Shown here: piece by piece, positions 24,473-33,190 of the stretch | Position numbering within the stretch: position 1 is the stretch's first letter | How the letters are laid out: every line of letters starts with the position of its first letter | Assembly (NCBI GenBank): GCA_022822325.1 | Contig: JAJEBW010000026.1 | Location: 1 to 39,529 of the forward strand | Origin: Gemmatimonadota bacterium | Lineage (GTDB): Bacteria > Gemmatimonadota > Gemmatimonadetes > Longimicrobiales > Gaopeijiaceae | Direction of reading: 5' to 3' | Length of the DNA: 39,529 nt | Translations under genes and position numbers: made by a program | Notes under the pieces: model-generated | Database searches by the model: none | Told to the model about the DNA's origin: nothing | What the model saw: only the letters and a program-made list of their open reading frames with translations

Positions 24473-25654
24473 ATGGACCGCCGAACGAACCCGTACGCAC
24501 CCGGTGCCGGGACGCCGCCTCCGGAACTTGTGGGTCGCGACGAGCTCATTGAGGATGTGGAGATCACCCTGGACCGGCTTCGAGGCGGACTGGCGGCGAA
24601 GAGCATTCTCATGGTGGGGCTGCGCGGAGTGGGGAAGACCGTCCTTCTCAACCGGCTCGTGACGGACGCGCAGCGGAGGGGTTTCGAGTGCGTCGAAATC
24701 GAGGCCCCGGAGGAACGATCGTTGCCCGCGGCTCTGGCGGGACCGCTGAATTCGGCCCTGATCCGCATGAGCCGAAGCGCGGCCGCCACTCGTCTGGCGA
24801 AGCGCGCGCGCCGGGCGCTGGCGGGGTTCGTGGGCGCCATGAAGGTGACCTTCCACGATGTCGCGCTGTCGCTGGATCTGGAGAAGGAAGACGGGGTGGC
24901 GGACAGCGGCGACCTGGACAGCGATCTCACGACGCTCTTGCAGGTGGCGGGCGAGGCGGCAAGGGCGAGGAAGACGGCGCTGGTTCTGTTCGTCGACGAG
25001 ATGCAGTATGTGGAGGAACGCCAGCTCAGTGCGTTGCTTGCGGCCTTGCATCGCACCGCCCAGCGCAGCCTGCCGGTCGCATTGGTGGGTTCGGGACTGC
25101 CGCAGTTGATCGCGAATGCCGGGTCCGCGAAGTCCTATGCGGAACGCATGTTTGCCTTCCCGGAGGTTGGTCCGCTGGTGCGCGATGCGGCGGCTCGCGC
25201 CCTGGAGGCGCCGGCCAATCGGCTGGGTGTGAGCTATTCGGCCGGGGCCATCGGCGAAATCCTGCGGCTCACGGAGGGCTATCCCTATTTTCTCCAGGAA
25301 TGGGGAAGCGCTTGCTGGCGCGTGGCCGCCGGTCCGAAAATCGCCGCCGGAGACGTTGCAGCCGCCACCCCGGTGGCCGTGCGCGAACTCGATTCCACCT
25401 TCTTTCGGGTTCGGCTGGAACGCACCACCCCCTTCGAACGGCGCTATCTTCGCGCGATGGCCGAGCTGGGTTCCGGGCCCCATCGATCCGGCGCGATCGC
25501 CGCCGCACTGGGCCGACCGGTGCAGGGGATCGCCCCCACGCGCGCGCGCCTGGTGCGCAAGGGAATGATCTACAGCCCGGCCCACGGCCGAATCGCCTTC
25601 ACCGTGCCGCTCTTCGATCAGTATCTGAAACGGGTCATGCCTGCGGAGGCGTGA
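24473..25654 (+). CDS. AAA ATPase with C-terminal winged helix
   Basis: This encodes 393 aa. Walker A is G-L-R-G-V-G-K-T (residues 49-56), Walker B V-L-F-V-D-E (171-176), and a sensor-like stretch V-A-L-V-G-S-G-L-P follows. The last 65 residues (F-E-R-R-Y-L to the end) form a winged-helix-like region. This matches the COG1672-like group of ATPases related to STAND/ORC-type proteins, many of them in mobile or defence settings; function here is unknown. The 50 bp before the ATG are strikingly AT-rich for this window, with repeated GATAA motifs and an ATCGCGAT palindrome. There is no Shine-Dalgarno at the usual distance, so a leaderless or operator-controlled start is possible. It converges on the GHKL/STAS-like gene. 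Confidence 0.82.
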   Translation: MDRRTNPYAPGAGTPPPELVGRDELIEDVEITLDRLRGGLAAKSILMVGLRGVGKTVLLNRLVTDAQRRGFECVEIEAPEERSLPAALAGPLNSALIRMSRSAAATRLAKRARRALAGFVGAMKVTFHDVALSLDLEKEDGVADSGDLDSDLTTLLQVAGEAARARKTALVLFVDEMQYVEERQLSALLAALHRTAQRSLPVALVGSGLPQLIANAGSAKSYAERMFAFPEVGPLVRDAAARALEAPANRLGVSYSAGAIGEILRLTEGYPYFLQEWGSACWRVAAGPKIAAGDVAAATPVAVRELDSTFFRVRLERTTPFERRYLRAMAELGSGPHRSGAIAAALGRPVQGIAPTRARLVRKGMIYSPAHGRIAFTVPLFDQYLKRVMPAEA

Positions 25655-25668
25655 CGGCGGAAGCCGTC
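25653..25668 (+). terminator. Hairpin at the stop of the AAA ATPase gene
   Basis: GACGGC and GCCGTC flank a GGAA tetraloop, with the stem beginning inside the stop codon. A second potential hairpin (GGGGG-CT-CCCC) follows at once. There is no U-tract, so a bidirectional or Rho-assisted terminator between the convergent genes is the reasonable reading. Confidence 0.45.
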
Positions 25669-25711
25669 GGGGGCTCCCCTTGGCTGAGCGAGCGAGGTGA
25701 GAAAGGGCGGT

Positions 25712-26950
25712 TCAGGCCTCCTGCTGCGCGCGTTGCAGAATTGCCCGATCAATGATCTCCCGGACCCGGGGTGCGGCGCTCCGGATCCGTATCTTCTGCA
25801 TGAATTGCAGTGCGCCCGCGCGCACGAAGAGCTTGCCGATGAACTCGTCGGCGAAGCTGCTCGAGACGATTTGCAGCTCCCTGAAGTCCAGGTCGAAGAC
25901 GTGGTCGGGGTACATCCGCATCAGGTTTTCCACCTTGCCGCGCGCCAGGCGTCCCGCGGTTCTCGATCCGACCGAGCTGGCCTCGTCCCTGACCACGAAA
26001 GGGATGTAATCCTCGTACTCGTCCTCGTAGCGACGCTCGACATAATCGCCGCCCAACTCCCGTTTGGCGCCCCCGATCTCGAGGGCGCTCCAAAGGGCCT
26101 CGGGATTCTCGTAGTCGAGCCTCACGACCAACAGCGTACCCTGAAAGGGCACGGCCACGTCTTTTGCCCGGAGGTCGGTTCCGAGATGAGCTCGTCCCGA
26201 ATGGATCTCGAACTGGCCCTCTCCAATCGTTGCCGCCCTGTGCGTGCCGAACAGTCCGTTCCCCTGCCCGACATCCTTGTCTCTGGTGAATCCCTTCTGG
26301 ATGGCCAGCTCCAGAGCCTCCGGATCCGTTGCCCCGTGGCGAAGGGTCCGGATGCTGTCCGGGATTCCGCGGCCCGCGTCGGCAACCACGAATTCGAGCC
26401 ATCGGGCGTTATGATAATGGCTGACCTGCGCCAGGCCGCCCAATGGCGCATCGGCGTGCTGCAGGACGTTGTCGATCACTTCGCTCACCGCCCATGCAAT
26501 GACGTCCAGGCCCTCGCGTGTGATGTGGGCCGACGAAAGCACCGCGTCGCTGATATTGTCCACGAGCAGGTCTTGCTCTGCCGGGGTCCGAAAGCGTGTC
26601 GCGGGTAACGTGCCCTCCGGATGCCACCTCGATTCCTCGAACCTCGCCGGATCGGCCAGGTGTGCCCAGTTCGCGTTGGTGAAGAGACGGCGCAGCTTTT
26701 CCTCCCGTGGCCTCTTCAGAGTGAATTCGATGTCGCGCTCGTCGCGGTGTCGGCGACAGGTAACCAGGGTTGCCAGCATGGCACCCGGATGGGCCTGGGT
26801 AGTACGGGAAAAGTCGAGGGTGACTCTCTCGTATCCCGTGTCAATGGTCCGATACAACACGGACAGCAGCCTGCGAAAGGAGCCCAGCCGCATGTTCCCC
26901 GTCACCGCGATCCGCGGGCCTGACGGCCAGATCTGAAACTGATCGTGCAT
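25712..26950 (-). CDS. GHKL-ATPase protein with STAS-like (DUF4325) C-terminal domain
   Basis: This encodes 412 aa. Residues 12-70 resemble a STAS-like fold (L-D-F-S-R-T-T). A histidine-kinase-type ATPase core follows: N box at 155-165 (A-V-S-E-V-I-D-N-V-L-Q-H), G1 at 190-195 (A-D-A-G-R-G-I) and G2 at 228-235 (G-Q-G-N-G-L-F-G). No phospho-acceptor His domain or receiver is present. The end (about 325-385; S-V-G-S-R-T-A-G-R, V-F-D-L-D-F, V-S-S-S-F-A-D-E-F) matches the STAS-like DUF4325 domain. This layout recalls anti-sigma/anti-anti-sigma switch proteins combined in one chain. The ATG at 26950 has AAGGA three bases upstream. It converges on the AAA ATPase gene; a joint role is possible but unproven. 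Confidence 0.8.
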   Translation of the reverse strand: MHDQFQIWPSGPRIAVTGNMRLGSFRRLLSVLYRTIDTGYERVTLDFSRTTQAHPGAMLATLVTCRRHRDERDIEFTLKRPREEKLRRLFTNANWAHLADPARFEESRWHPEGTLPATRFRTPAEQDLLVDNISDAVLSSAHITREGLDVIAWAVSEVIDNVLQHADAPLGGLAQVSHYHNARWLEFVVADAGRGIPDSIRTLRHGATDPEALELAIQKGFTRDKDVGQGNGLFGTHRAATIGEGQFEIHSGRAHLGTDLRAKDVAVPFQGTLLVVRLDYENPEALWSALEIGGAKRELGGDYVERRYEDEYEDYIPFVVRDEASSVGSRTAGRLARGKVENLMRMYPDHVFDLDFRELQIVSSSFADEFIGKLFVRAGALQFMQKIRIRSAAPRVREIIDRAILQRAQQEA

Positions 26951-27080
26951 GGTTCCTTCCGCGCTCGGGCTGGCATGATCGGGCGACGGCTACGATTATC
27001 GTTGTCGTTTCCCAATGTGTCCACCACGGGCGACCCGGTCCATCGCCGCGGTGCGTCCGCCACCGAACCGGTAGCCAGCC

Positions 27081-27332
27081 ATGCCGATCTACGAATACAC
27101 CTGCCGCGACTGCGGACTCGACTTCGAGCGCCTGGTCCTGGGCGGCCGCACCCCCACCTGTCCCGAATGCGGGAGCGAGGATCTGAAACGGCGGCTCTCG
27201 CTGCCGCGCGTGAAGTCGTCGACGACCCGGGCGATGGCGATGCGGGCGGCGAAGAAGCGCGACGCCGGCCAGGCCCGCGACCGGATGCACGAGCGGATCC
27301 GGTACGAGGAGAGCCACGATCGCCACGGCTGA
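27081..27332 (+). CDS. FmdB-type zinc-ribbon protein
   Basis: This encodes 83 aa. The N-terminal 40 residues are the FmdB/CxxC_CxxC_SSSS putative regulatory zinc ribbon: M-P-I-Y-E-Y-T-C-x-x-C-G-x-x-F-E, with Cys8/Cys11 and Cys27/Cys30 as metal ligands. The C-terminal half is a basic, Ala/Arg/His-rich tail. Members are common and mostly uncharacterised. It precedes the APC permease by 19 bp on the same strand and is likely co-transcribed with it. Confidence 0.85.
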   Translation: MPIYEYTCRDCGLDFERLVLGGRTPTCPECGSEDLKRRLSLPRVKSSTTRAMAMRAAKKRDAGQARDRMHERIRYEESHDRHG

Positions 27333-27351
27333 GCCGCGGGGTTCCAGGACG

Positions 27352-28833
27352 ATGAGCGAACGGCCCGCGCTGAGGCGGCGGCTTGGCCTGCTGGGGCTGA
27401 CCGCGACGGGGATCTGCGCCATGCTGGGCGCGGCGATCAACCTGATTCCGATCATGGTGCAGCGGAATGTGCCGGGGATCGGGCCGCATGTCCTGTCGGC
27501 GTACTTCTTTGCGGCGGTTCCGGCGCTCTTCGCGGCGCTGGCCTACGCGAGTCTGTCGTCGGCGATGCCGCGGGCGGGCGGAAGCTATGTGCATGTCAGC
27601 CGTTCGCTCAGTCCCTACTGGGGATTCGTGGCCAGCTTCTCGCAGTGGTTCGGGCTCTCGATCGCGATCGGGGTCGTCTCGTACGTCCTGGTTCCCTTCC
27701 TGCGCGACATCGCCGATGCGCTCGGGTGGGCGGGAACGGCGGCCGCGCTCGATTCCGGTCCGTTGCGCGTGGGGCTTGCGCTCGCCTTCCTCTGGAGCTT
27801 CGTGATCGTGAATCTGCGCGGACTCGGCGCCTATCAGATCACGCTGATTCCGATGATGTTTCTCATGTTCGCGCTGGGGAGCGTGGTCATCGTGGCGGGC
27901 TTTGCGCACGACCAGGCGGACTTCGCGGCCGCCCTCCTCGCGCGCGACGGCCAGGCGGTCCCCCCGGCCCCCGACGCCCCCTTCCGTCTCGGCCCCTTCC
28001 TCGCGGCCGCCGCCCTCCTCTTCTCCTCCTTCATCGGCTTCGATTCGATCGCGCAGGCGGGGGGCGAAGCGCGGCGACCCGGTCGCAACCTCCCCATCGC
28101 CACCGGCCTCGCGGTCCTGATCGTGGGCGCCTTCTACCTCCTCTTCACGGCCGCCGTCTATCACGCGATCCCGTGGAGCTTCATGGCCCAGGAGGCGCAG
28201 CTCCGCGACCTCACCGCCCCCGGTCTCCTCGGCTACCTCCTCCCCGTGGGCTGGACGGTCGCGATCGTCGCGGGGGCCGCGGTGGCGCTCATCAACGATC
28301 TGCCCGCGATGCTGCTGTCCGTCTCGCGCCTCGTCTACGCCTGGGCCGCGGACGGGATCTTTCCCCGCCGGATCGCCTCGGTGCACCAGCGCTTCCGCAC
28401 GCCCCACATCGCGCTGCTGGTCAGCGGTCTCATGGCCACCGCCGGGATTGTGGGCAGCCACCTGGCGGGCGACTTCTTCCTCGGAATCGACATTCTGGTC
28501 ACCTCGATGCTCGTCAACTTTCTGCTGATGTGCCTCTCGCTCCTCACCCTGGCGCGGCGCAGTCCGGAGCGGGCGGCGGCGACGCGGGTGCTGCGCGGAA
28601 GGATCCCGCGGCGGGTGGTCGGCGTGGCCGGCACGGGGCTGCTGGCGCTCTTCCTGGTCGTTCACATTCACAAGGATCTCGCCGCCGAGGTGGACGCGTG
28701 GTACTTCCATTCGACCTGGGTGTGGGCGATCGTGATGACGGCGGCGTCGGCGATCTTCCTGAGGGGCTCGGTCCGGATGCGAAGGCGGGGGACCGATCCG
28801 GACGAGGTCTTCCGGGAGCTGCCGCGGGAATAG
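27352..28833 (+). CDS. APC superfamily amino-acid/polyamine permease
   Basis: This encodes a 493-aa inner-membrane transporter with about 12 predicted helices. TM1 carries the unwound glycine-rich segment (G-I-C-A-M-L-G-A-A-I-N) typical of APC transporters. Further signatures are P-R-A-G-G-S-Y-V-H-V-S-R-S-L and G-F-D-S-I-A-Q-A-G-G-E-A-R-R-P-G-R-N-L-P, the conserved loop after TM6. The substrate is probably an amino acid or amine. The next gene, three bases downstream, is an aldo/keto reductase-Rid fusion, so uptake and catabolism of one compound may be coupled. The ATG at 27352 has CCAGGACG upstream. Confidence 0.9.
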   Translation: MSERPALRRRLGLLGLTATGICAMLGAAINLIPIMVQRNVPGIGPHVLSAYFFAAVPALFAALAYASLSSAMPRAGGSYVHVSRSLSPYWGFVASFSQWFGLSIAIGVVSYVLVPFLRDIADALGWAGTAAALDSGPLRVGLALAFLWSFVIVNLRGLGAYQITLIPMMFLMFALGSVVIVAGFAHDQADFAAALLARDGQAVPPAPDAPFRLGPFLAAAALLFSSFIGFDSIAQAGGEARRPGRNLPIATGLAVLIVGAFYLLFTAAVYHAIPWSFMAQEAQLRDLTAPGLLGYLLPVGWTVAIVAGAAVALINDLPAMLLSVSRLVYAWAADGIFPRRIASVHQRFRTPHIALLVSGLMATAGIVGSHLAGDFFLGIDILVTSMLVNFLLMCLSLLTLARRSPERAAATRVLRGRIPRRVVGVAGTGLLALFLVVHIHKDLAAEVDAWYFHSTWVWAIVMTAASAIFLRGSVRMRRRGTDPDEVFRELPRE

Positions 28834-28836
28834 CCG

Positions 28837-30420
28837 ATGATGGAGGATCGTCGCGGGTCCCGGTCGCGGGGAGGTGCGCCGGGCGGACGGAACCCGGGTT
28901 CGGCGGGCGACGGCGCGACGGGACCGAAGAGCCAAGGGCGGGGCGAAGCGGAACCGAGATCGACGCAACTGGCGCCGGGGCTCGAGATCTCGCGGATCGT
29001 GACCGGGCTCTGGCAGGTGGCCGACCAGGAGCGGCGCGGCCGGACGCTCGACCCGGAGGACGCGGCGCGCGCGCTGGAGCCCTGTGTCGACGCCGGGCTG
29101 ACGACCTTCGACATGGCCGACCACTACGGATCGGCCGAGATCATCGCCGGGAGGCTGGCGCGGCGCCGCCCGGGCAGGGTGCGGCTCCTGACCAAATGGG
29201 TGCCGGAACCGGGGCCGGCGCGGCGGGAGGCGGTGGACGCCGCGGTGGAGCGGGCGCTGCGGCGGCTGGGGACCGATTCGATCGATCTTCTCCAGTTTCA
29301 CGCCTGGAGCTACGCCGATCCGGGCTGGCTCGACAATCTCTTTCTGCTGGCCGAACACCGGGCGGCCGGACGAATCCGCCACCTCGGGCTGACCAACTGC
29401 GACGCCGTGCACCTGGAGATGGCGGTGCGCAGCGGCGTCCCGGTGGCGTCGAACCAGATCTGCTTTTCGCTCCTGGACCGGCGCGCTGCGGGCGCGATGA
29501 CCGAGGTGTGCCGAACCCACGGCGTCCGGCTGCTGGCCTACGGAACGCTGGCGGGCGGATTCCTGAGCGAACGCTGGCTGGGACGGCCGGAACCGCCCCT
29601 TGACGACGCGCTGACCTGGTCGCAGATGAAGTACCGCCGCTTCATTGACGAGGCCGGGGGATGGGAGCGCTTCCAGGCCGTGCTGAGGGCGGTGCGGGGG
29701 GTGGCGGGGGGGTTGGGGGACGCGACGATCGCGAATGTGGCCTGCCGGTACATCCTCGACCAACCTGCGGTGGCCGGGATCATCGTGGGAGCGCGGCCGG
29801 GAGAGCGGCTTCACATCGAGGAGAATCTGGGGATCTTCGATCTGGCCCTGGACGATGCGGCGCGGCGCGAGCTCGACGCGGCCTGCTCCCTGCTCGACCC
29901 GATCGGGGGCGATTGCGGCGACGAGTACCGCCGCCCCCCCTTCCTCACCGCGGCGGGCGATCTCAGCCACCACATCGCGCAGCTTCCCGCGCCCTACCCG
30001 GTCGAGCGCTCGGGCGCGGCCGCGCGCGTCGCCACCGGAACCCCCTGGGAGGCGCTGGCCGGCTACAGCCGGGCGGTGCGGCGCGGCAACCGGATCCACA
30101 TCGCCGGCACCACCGCCAGCCACGGCGACCGCCTGATCGGCGGCCTTGACCCGGGTTCGCAGACCCACTTCGTCATCGACAAGATCGAGGGCGCGCTCCA
30201 GTCGCTCGGCGCCAGCCTGGAGGATGTGGTGCGGACGCGGATCTTCATTCGCCGCGGCGTCGATTGGGAGTGCGTGGCGCGCGCGCACGGGCTGCGGTTC
30301 GGGCGAATTCGTCCCGCGAACACATTGGTGTACGCCGACACGGTTCATGAGGAGCTGCTGGTCGAGATCGAGGCGGAGGCGGTCGTGGAGAACGGGGGTT
30401 CCGCGATAGCGCAGGCTTGA
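28837..30420 (+). CDS. Aldo/keto reductase fused to a C-terminal Rid domain
   Basis: This encodes 527 aa. A disordered N-terminal 40 residues precede an AKR barrel (about 45-365) with the full catalytic set: Asp92 and Tyr97 (F-D-M-A-D-H-Y-G), Lys120 (L-L-T-K-W) and His155 (L-L-Q-F-H). NADPH-binding signatures (G-I-I-V-G-A-R) are present. From about residue 404 a YjgF/RidA-type domain begins (W-E-A-L-A-G-Y-S-R-A-V, I-H-I-A-G-T-T-A, P-A-N-T-L-V-Y). It lacks the Arg that binds the substrate carboxylate in RidA (Asn/Thr at that place), so it is probably not a classical imine deaminase. The two activities could handle an imine or ketone intermediate in sequence. It follows the permease with a three-base gap. 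Uncertain: the exact start among in-frame Met codons at residues 1 and 2. Confidence 0.88.
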   Translation: MMEDRRGSRSRGGAPGGRNPGSAGDGATGPKSQGRGEAEPRSTQLAPGLEISRIVTGLWQVADQERRGRTLDPEDAARALEPCVDAGLTTFDMADHYGSAEIIAGRLARRRPGRVRLLTKWVPEPGPARREAVDAAVERALRRLGTDSIDLLQFHAWSYADPGWLDNLFLLAEHRAAGRIRHLGLTNCDAVHLEMAVRSGVPVASNQICFSLLDRRAAGAMTEVCRTHGVRLLAYGTLAGGFLSERWLGRPEPPLDDALTWSQMKYRRFIDEAGGWERFQAVLRAVRGVAGGLGDATIANVACRYILDQPAVAGIIVGARPGERLHIEENLGIFDLALDDAARRELDAACSLLDPIGGDCGDEYRRPPFLTAAGDLSHHIAQLPAPYPVERSGAAARVATGTPWEALAGYSRAVRRGNRIHIAGTTASHGDRLIGGLDPGSQTHFVIDKIEGALQSLGASLEDVVRTRIFIRRGVDWECVARAHGLRFGRIRPANTLVYADTVHEELLVEIEAEAVVENGGSAIAQA

Positions 30421-30492
30421 CGGACAACCCACAACGATCCCGTCCAGGCGCGGGGCTCGTGGCCGCAACGGGGCGGTCGCGCTTTCTCCCCC

Positions 30493-31836
30493 CTATTGCC
30501 CTTGCTTTTCGGTCTGCAAAGCCGGTCCGCCCGCCACCCGGTAGAGCGCCAGCCCCAGGGCGATGAATCCCGCGGCAACCAGCGCTTCGACGGGCCGGTC
30601 GCGCGCGATGAAGACCAGCGTCCAGCCGGTCAGCGAAAGATGGATCAGCGGGGTGACGGGGTAGCCCCAGGCGCGGTAGGGGCGCGTGAGTTCGCGTTCG
30701 CGGATGCGCAGCACGAAAAGCCCCGCGACGGCGAGGAAGCTGTTCAGACCCAGGATGAAGCCGGTGAAGACCAGCACCGTCTCGAAGGACGCGGTCAGCG
30801 CGAAGACGAGCGTGAGGCCGGTCTGGGCCAGGATCGCGACGGCGGGAATCCCGTTGGGCTTGCGGCGTCCGAGGGGGCGCAGGAGGGGGTAATCCTCGCC
30901 GATGACCTGCAGAACGCGCGGCCCGGCGAGCACCATTGCGCTTACCGTCGAGACGAGGAGAAGGGCGAGGGCGACGGCCATGATCGCCGCTCCCGCCGGA
31001 CCGAAGATGTGGGTGGCCGCGACGTAGCCGACCTCGATCCGGCCGGCCATCTCGTCCATCGGGGCTGCGCGCAGGAAGGCCCAGTTGAGGGCGATGTAGA
31101 GGACGGTGACCAGCAGCGTTCCCAGGCCGAGGACGCGGGGAATCGTGCGCCGGGGGTTGGCGAGCTCGCCGGTGAGATAGGTCGCCGCGTTCCAGCCGGT
31201 GTAGGCGTAGGAGACGTAGATGAGCGAGATGGCGAAGGCGCCGCCGAAGACGAGTGGGCCATCGCCCGCGGCGGGGACGAGGGGGACGGACTGGGGATTT
31301 TCCACGAGGGTCGCCGCGGCCAGGCAGAAGGCGGCGATCAGGGCGACCTTTACGGTGGTGAAGCCGCTCTGGAAGAGACCGGAGCTTCGGTGATCGGTGA
31401 TGTGAATGGCGGCCATCGCCACCACGAGCCCCGCGCCGGCCCAGGCGGGGGAGAGGGAGGGGAAGACCGAGGCCAGGTAGGAGCCGAAGGTGATGGCGGC
31501 CAGCGCGGTCGGCGCCGAGAAACCCACCGTGGCCGAAACGCACCCGGAGACGAACCCGACGGCGGGGTGATAGATGCGCGAGAGGAAGGTGTACTCGCCC
31601 CCGGATCTGGGGATCGCCGCGCCGAGTTCGGCGTAGGAGAGCGCTCCGCAGAAGGCCGCCGCCCCGCCGACCACCCAGAGGAGGAGGAGAGGGAAGGTGG
31701 AGCGGATGTCGAGGAGCTGGAAGCCGAGGCTGGTGAAGACTCCGGTTCCGATCATGTTGGCCACGACCACCGAGATGGCCGCGTAGGGGCCGTAGCGCGT
31801 TTCGGTGCGTGGCATGGGCGCGGGGGGTGTCTTCAT
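30493..31836 (-). CDS. APC superfamily amino-acid permease
   Basis: This encodes a 447-aa inner-membrane transporter with about 12 helices. TM1 has the unwound motif N-M-I-G-T-G-V-F-T-S; other signatures are P-R-S-G-G-E-Y-T-F-L-S-R-I-Y-H-P and the loop G-W-N-A-A-T-Y-L-T-G-E-L-A-N-P-R-R-T-I-P-R. It belongs to a different APC branch from the permease at 27.4 kb. The ATG at 31836 has no strong ribosome site; TTG at 31845 and ATG at 31815 are in frame. It converges on the AKR-Rid gene across 72 bp and lies downstream of the small exported protein gene on the same strand. Confidence 0.9.
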   Translation of the reverse strand: MKTPPAPMPRTETRYGPYAAISVVVANMIGTGVFTSLGFQLLDIRSTFPLLLLWVVGGAAAFCGALSYAELGAAIPRSGGEYTFLSRIYHPAVGFVSGCVSATVGFSAPTALAAITFGSYLASVFPSLSPAWAGAGLVVAMAAIHITDHRSSGLFQSGFTTVKVALIAAFCLAAATLVENPQSVPLVPAAGDGPLVFGGAFAISLIYVSYAYTGWNAATYLTGELANPRRTIPRVLGLGTLLVTVLYIALNWAFLRAAPMDEMAGRIEVGYVAATHIFGPAGAAIMAVALALLLVSTVSAMVLAGPRVLQVIGEDYPLLRPLGRRKPNGIPAVAILAQTGLTLVFALTASFETVLVFTGFILGLNSFLAVAGLFVLRIRERELTRPYRAWGYPVTPLIHLSLTGWTLVFIARDRPVEALVAAGFIALGLALYRVAGGPALQTEKQGQ

Positions 31837-31957
31837 GCGGATCAACCGGCCGACCTGCTGGAGCGCAGCGCCGAGGTTCCGTGGGCGTGGGGCAACCGCG
31901 TCACCCGGCGATCAGGCCACGATTGCCGCAACTCGACTCCGCGCGACGGGGTCCGTC

Positions 31958-32632
31958 TCACCCCTCCCGGCGCGACCTGACGGCCGACACGATCAACGTC
32001 GTCATCCCTGCCTGTATGGCCGCTGGAATGCCGAAGAACCACAGGGAATTTCCGTCCGGGTCGAAGACGACGAGTGCACCCAGCGCCAGGCCGGATCCCA
32101 GAGCGGATCCCGCCAGGGCCGGGAGGAAGGGCGCTCCCGCGAGCTTGGCGCCTGCCGCGGTTCCAAAGACGGGAGTCGCAATGGCGCCGATGACGTGGAT
32201 CGCGTCTGAGTCCAGGCAACCGCTGCCGCCATACGCCCCACAGAGGGCGAAGCCTAAGGCGAGGACATCGGATAGCGCCGCAGCGCCGAACGACATCAGG
32301 AACACCCGGCGGGTGGAAAAAGTGCTGTCGTTTGGAGTCGGCCGGATGGCGGATCCAGGTGAACCGACCGTGAAGGGCGCCCACAGATGGCTGGACATGC
32401 TGCTGGCGAGGGGCGCCAACGGATCGAACGTGTAGAACGGATCGGATGTGTAGAATGGACTGGGACGCATGCCGACAATCGCCGCGGAGAGCGGCATCGA
32501 TCCCGGGGCATCCGGCCCGTCCGCATTCTCAGTGGCGGATTGAGCCCGGGCCTCCGTGGTCGGAGTGGCAAGCACGAGCGCCACGGATCCGGAAAGAGCG
32601 AATCGCGTCAAGCGCTTGCCAGCAGTCATCAT
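31958..32632 (-). CDS. Exported or membrane protein of unknown function
   Basis: This encodes 224 aa. A cleavable signal peptide ends around A-R-A-Q-S. A low-complexity Ser/Pro/Phe segment follows (F-Y-T-S-D-P-F-Y-T-F-D-P), then two or three hydrophobic stretches (A-A-A-L-S-D-V-L-A-L-G-F-A-L and a Gly/Ala-rich pair near residues 165-200). It may be an envelope protein with helical hairpins. I do not recognise a family. The start uses the ATG at 32632 (GGAGA seven bases upstream; a second ATG follows at once). Codon use is like that of the neighbours. Confidence 0.65.
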   Translation of the reverse strand: MMTAGKRLTRFALSGSVALVLATPTTEARAQSATENADGPDAPGSMPLSAAIVGMRPSPFYTSDPFYTFDPLAPLASSMSSHLWAPFTVGSPGSAIRPTPNDSTFSTRRVFLMSFGAAALSDVLALGFALCGAYGGSGCLDSDAIHVIGAIATPVFGTAAGAKLAGAPFLPALAGSALGSGLALGALVVFDPDGNSLWFFGIPAAIQAGMTTLIVSAVRSRREG

Positions 32633-33142
32633 GGCCGTTTCTCCGGCATCCGGTGCGGCGTCGCCCGCAAGCTTCCTCGGGGGTCCAGTGGACACATCGA
32701 ACTGGCCCGTGGAAATCAGGAGCGCACAGCGGACCAGGAGCGCACAGCGGCTATCTGCAAGGAGAGTGGGGGCGATGGGCTGGCTGGCGCAAGTTGGCGG
32801 CTTCGGGGGTCGCTCGTGGCGGCAGGCAGGTTCGTGGCGGCAGGCGAGGTTCGGGCGCTGGGCAAGCTGTTCCGATAATCCGCGAGCGCGATTCGTGCGG
32901 GCCTTGACCGATGCGGCACTGGCCAAGCCGAGTTGAGTCCGACATGCCGCCGCCTGCGTGAAGGAGTTCGAGCGCCTGCTTGAACAGTCCGGCAAGCCGC
33001 TGCGCAAGCGTCTGGTCGCCTGGTTCGCCAGCGACAAACAGGCCGACCGCCTCCACTCCAAGGGTCTCTTCCGACACCGGATGCTTTATCTTGCGTCACA
33101 CGTGCCATCTTGTGTCACGAACCGTCTTCTGCGGATCCATCC
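32633..33142. other. Repeat-bearing spacer without a clear gene
   Basis: About 510 bp lie between the exported protein and the leader of the SLOG gene. Two pairs of direct repeats share an 18-bp period: 16-bp units at 32717 and 32735, and 14-bp units at 32814 and 32832. A third pair with 19-bp period (TCTTGYGTCAC at 33089 and 33108) lies near the downstream genes and could be an operator. The plus-strand frame 32937-33146 (K-E-F-E-R-L-L-E-Q-S-G-K) looks mildly protein-like and may be a gene remnant, but has no good start. Confidence 0.5.
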
Positions 33143-33190
33143 ATGAACATGCGCGAATCTTCCATGAACAGCCGCGAGCCTGTCGAATGA
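33143..33190 (+). CDS. Fifteen-codon leader ORF overlapping the SLOG gene start
   Basis: This reads M-N-M-R-E-S-S-M-N-S-R-E-P-V-E and ends in TGA, which overlaps the next gene's ATG as ATGA. It contains two copies of ATGAACnnnCGCGA, and the SLOG gene itself starts with a third (33143, 33164, 33187). No strong Shine-Dalgarno is visible. It may be a coupled leader peptide, or simply a triplicated start region. Confidence 0.3.
   Translation: MNMRESSMNSREPVE

Noticed and set aside
21443..25585. Minus-strand frame of nearly 1400 codons opposite the S9 peptidase and AAA ATPase
   Set aside because: It is opposite two well-supported genes with catalytic motifs and shows no recognisable domain.
26902..30468. 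Minus-strand frame of nearly 1200 codons opposite the permease and AKR-Rid genes
   Set aside because: Both plus-strand genes have complete family motifs; the opposite frame is low-complexity Arg/Pro/His sequence.
32937..33146. Plus-strand frame with the segment K-E-F-E-R-L-L-E-Q-S-G-K
   Set aside because: It looks mildly protein-like but has no good start or ribosome site and a stop just before it; an equally plausible frame exists on the other strand. Kept only as a possible remnant.
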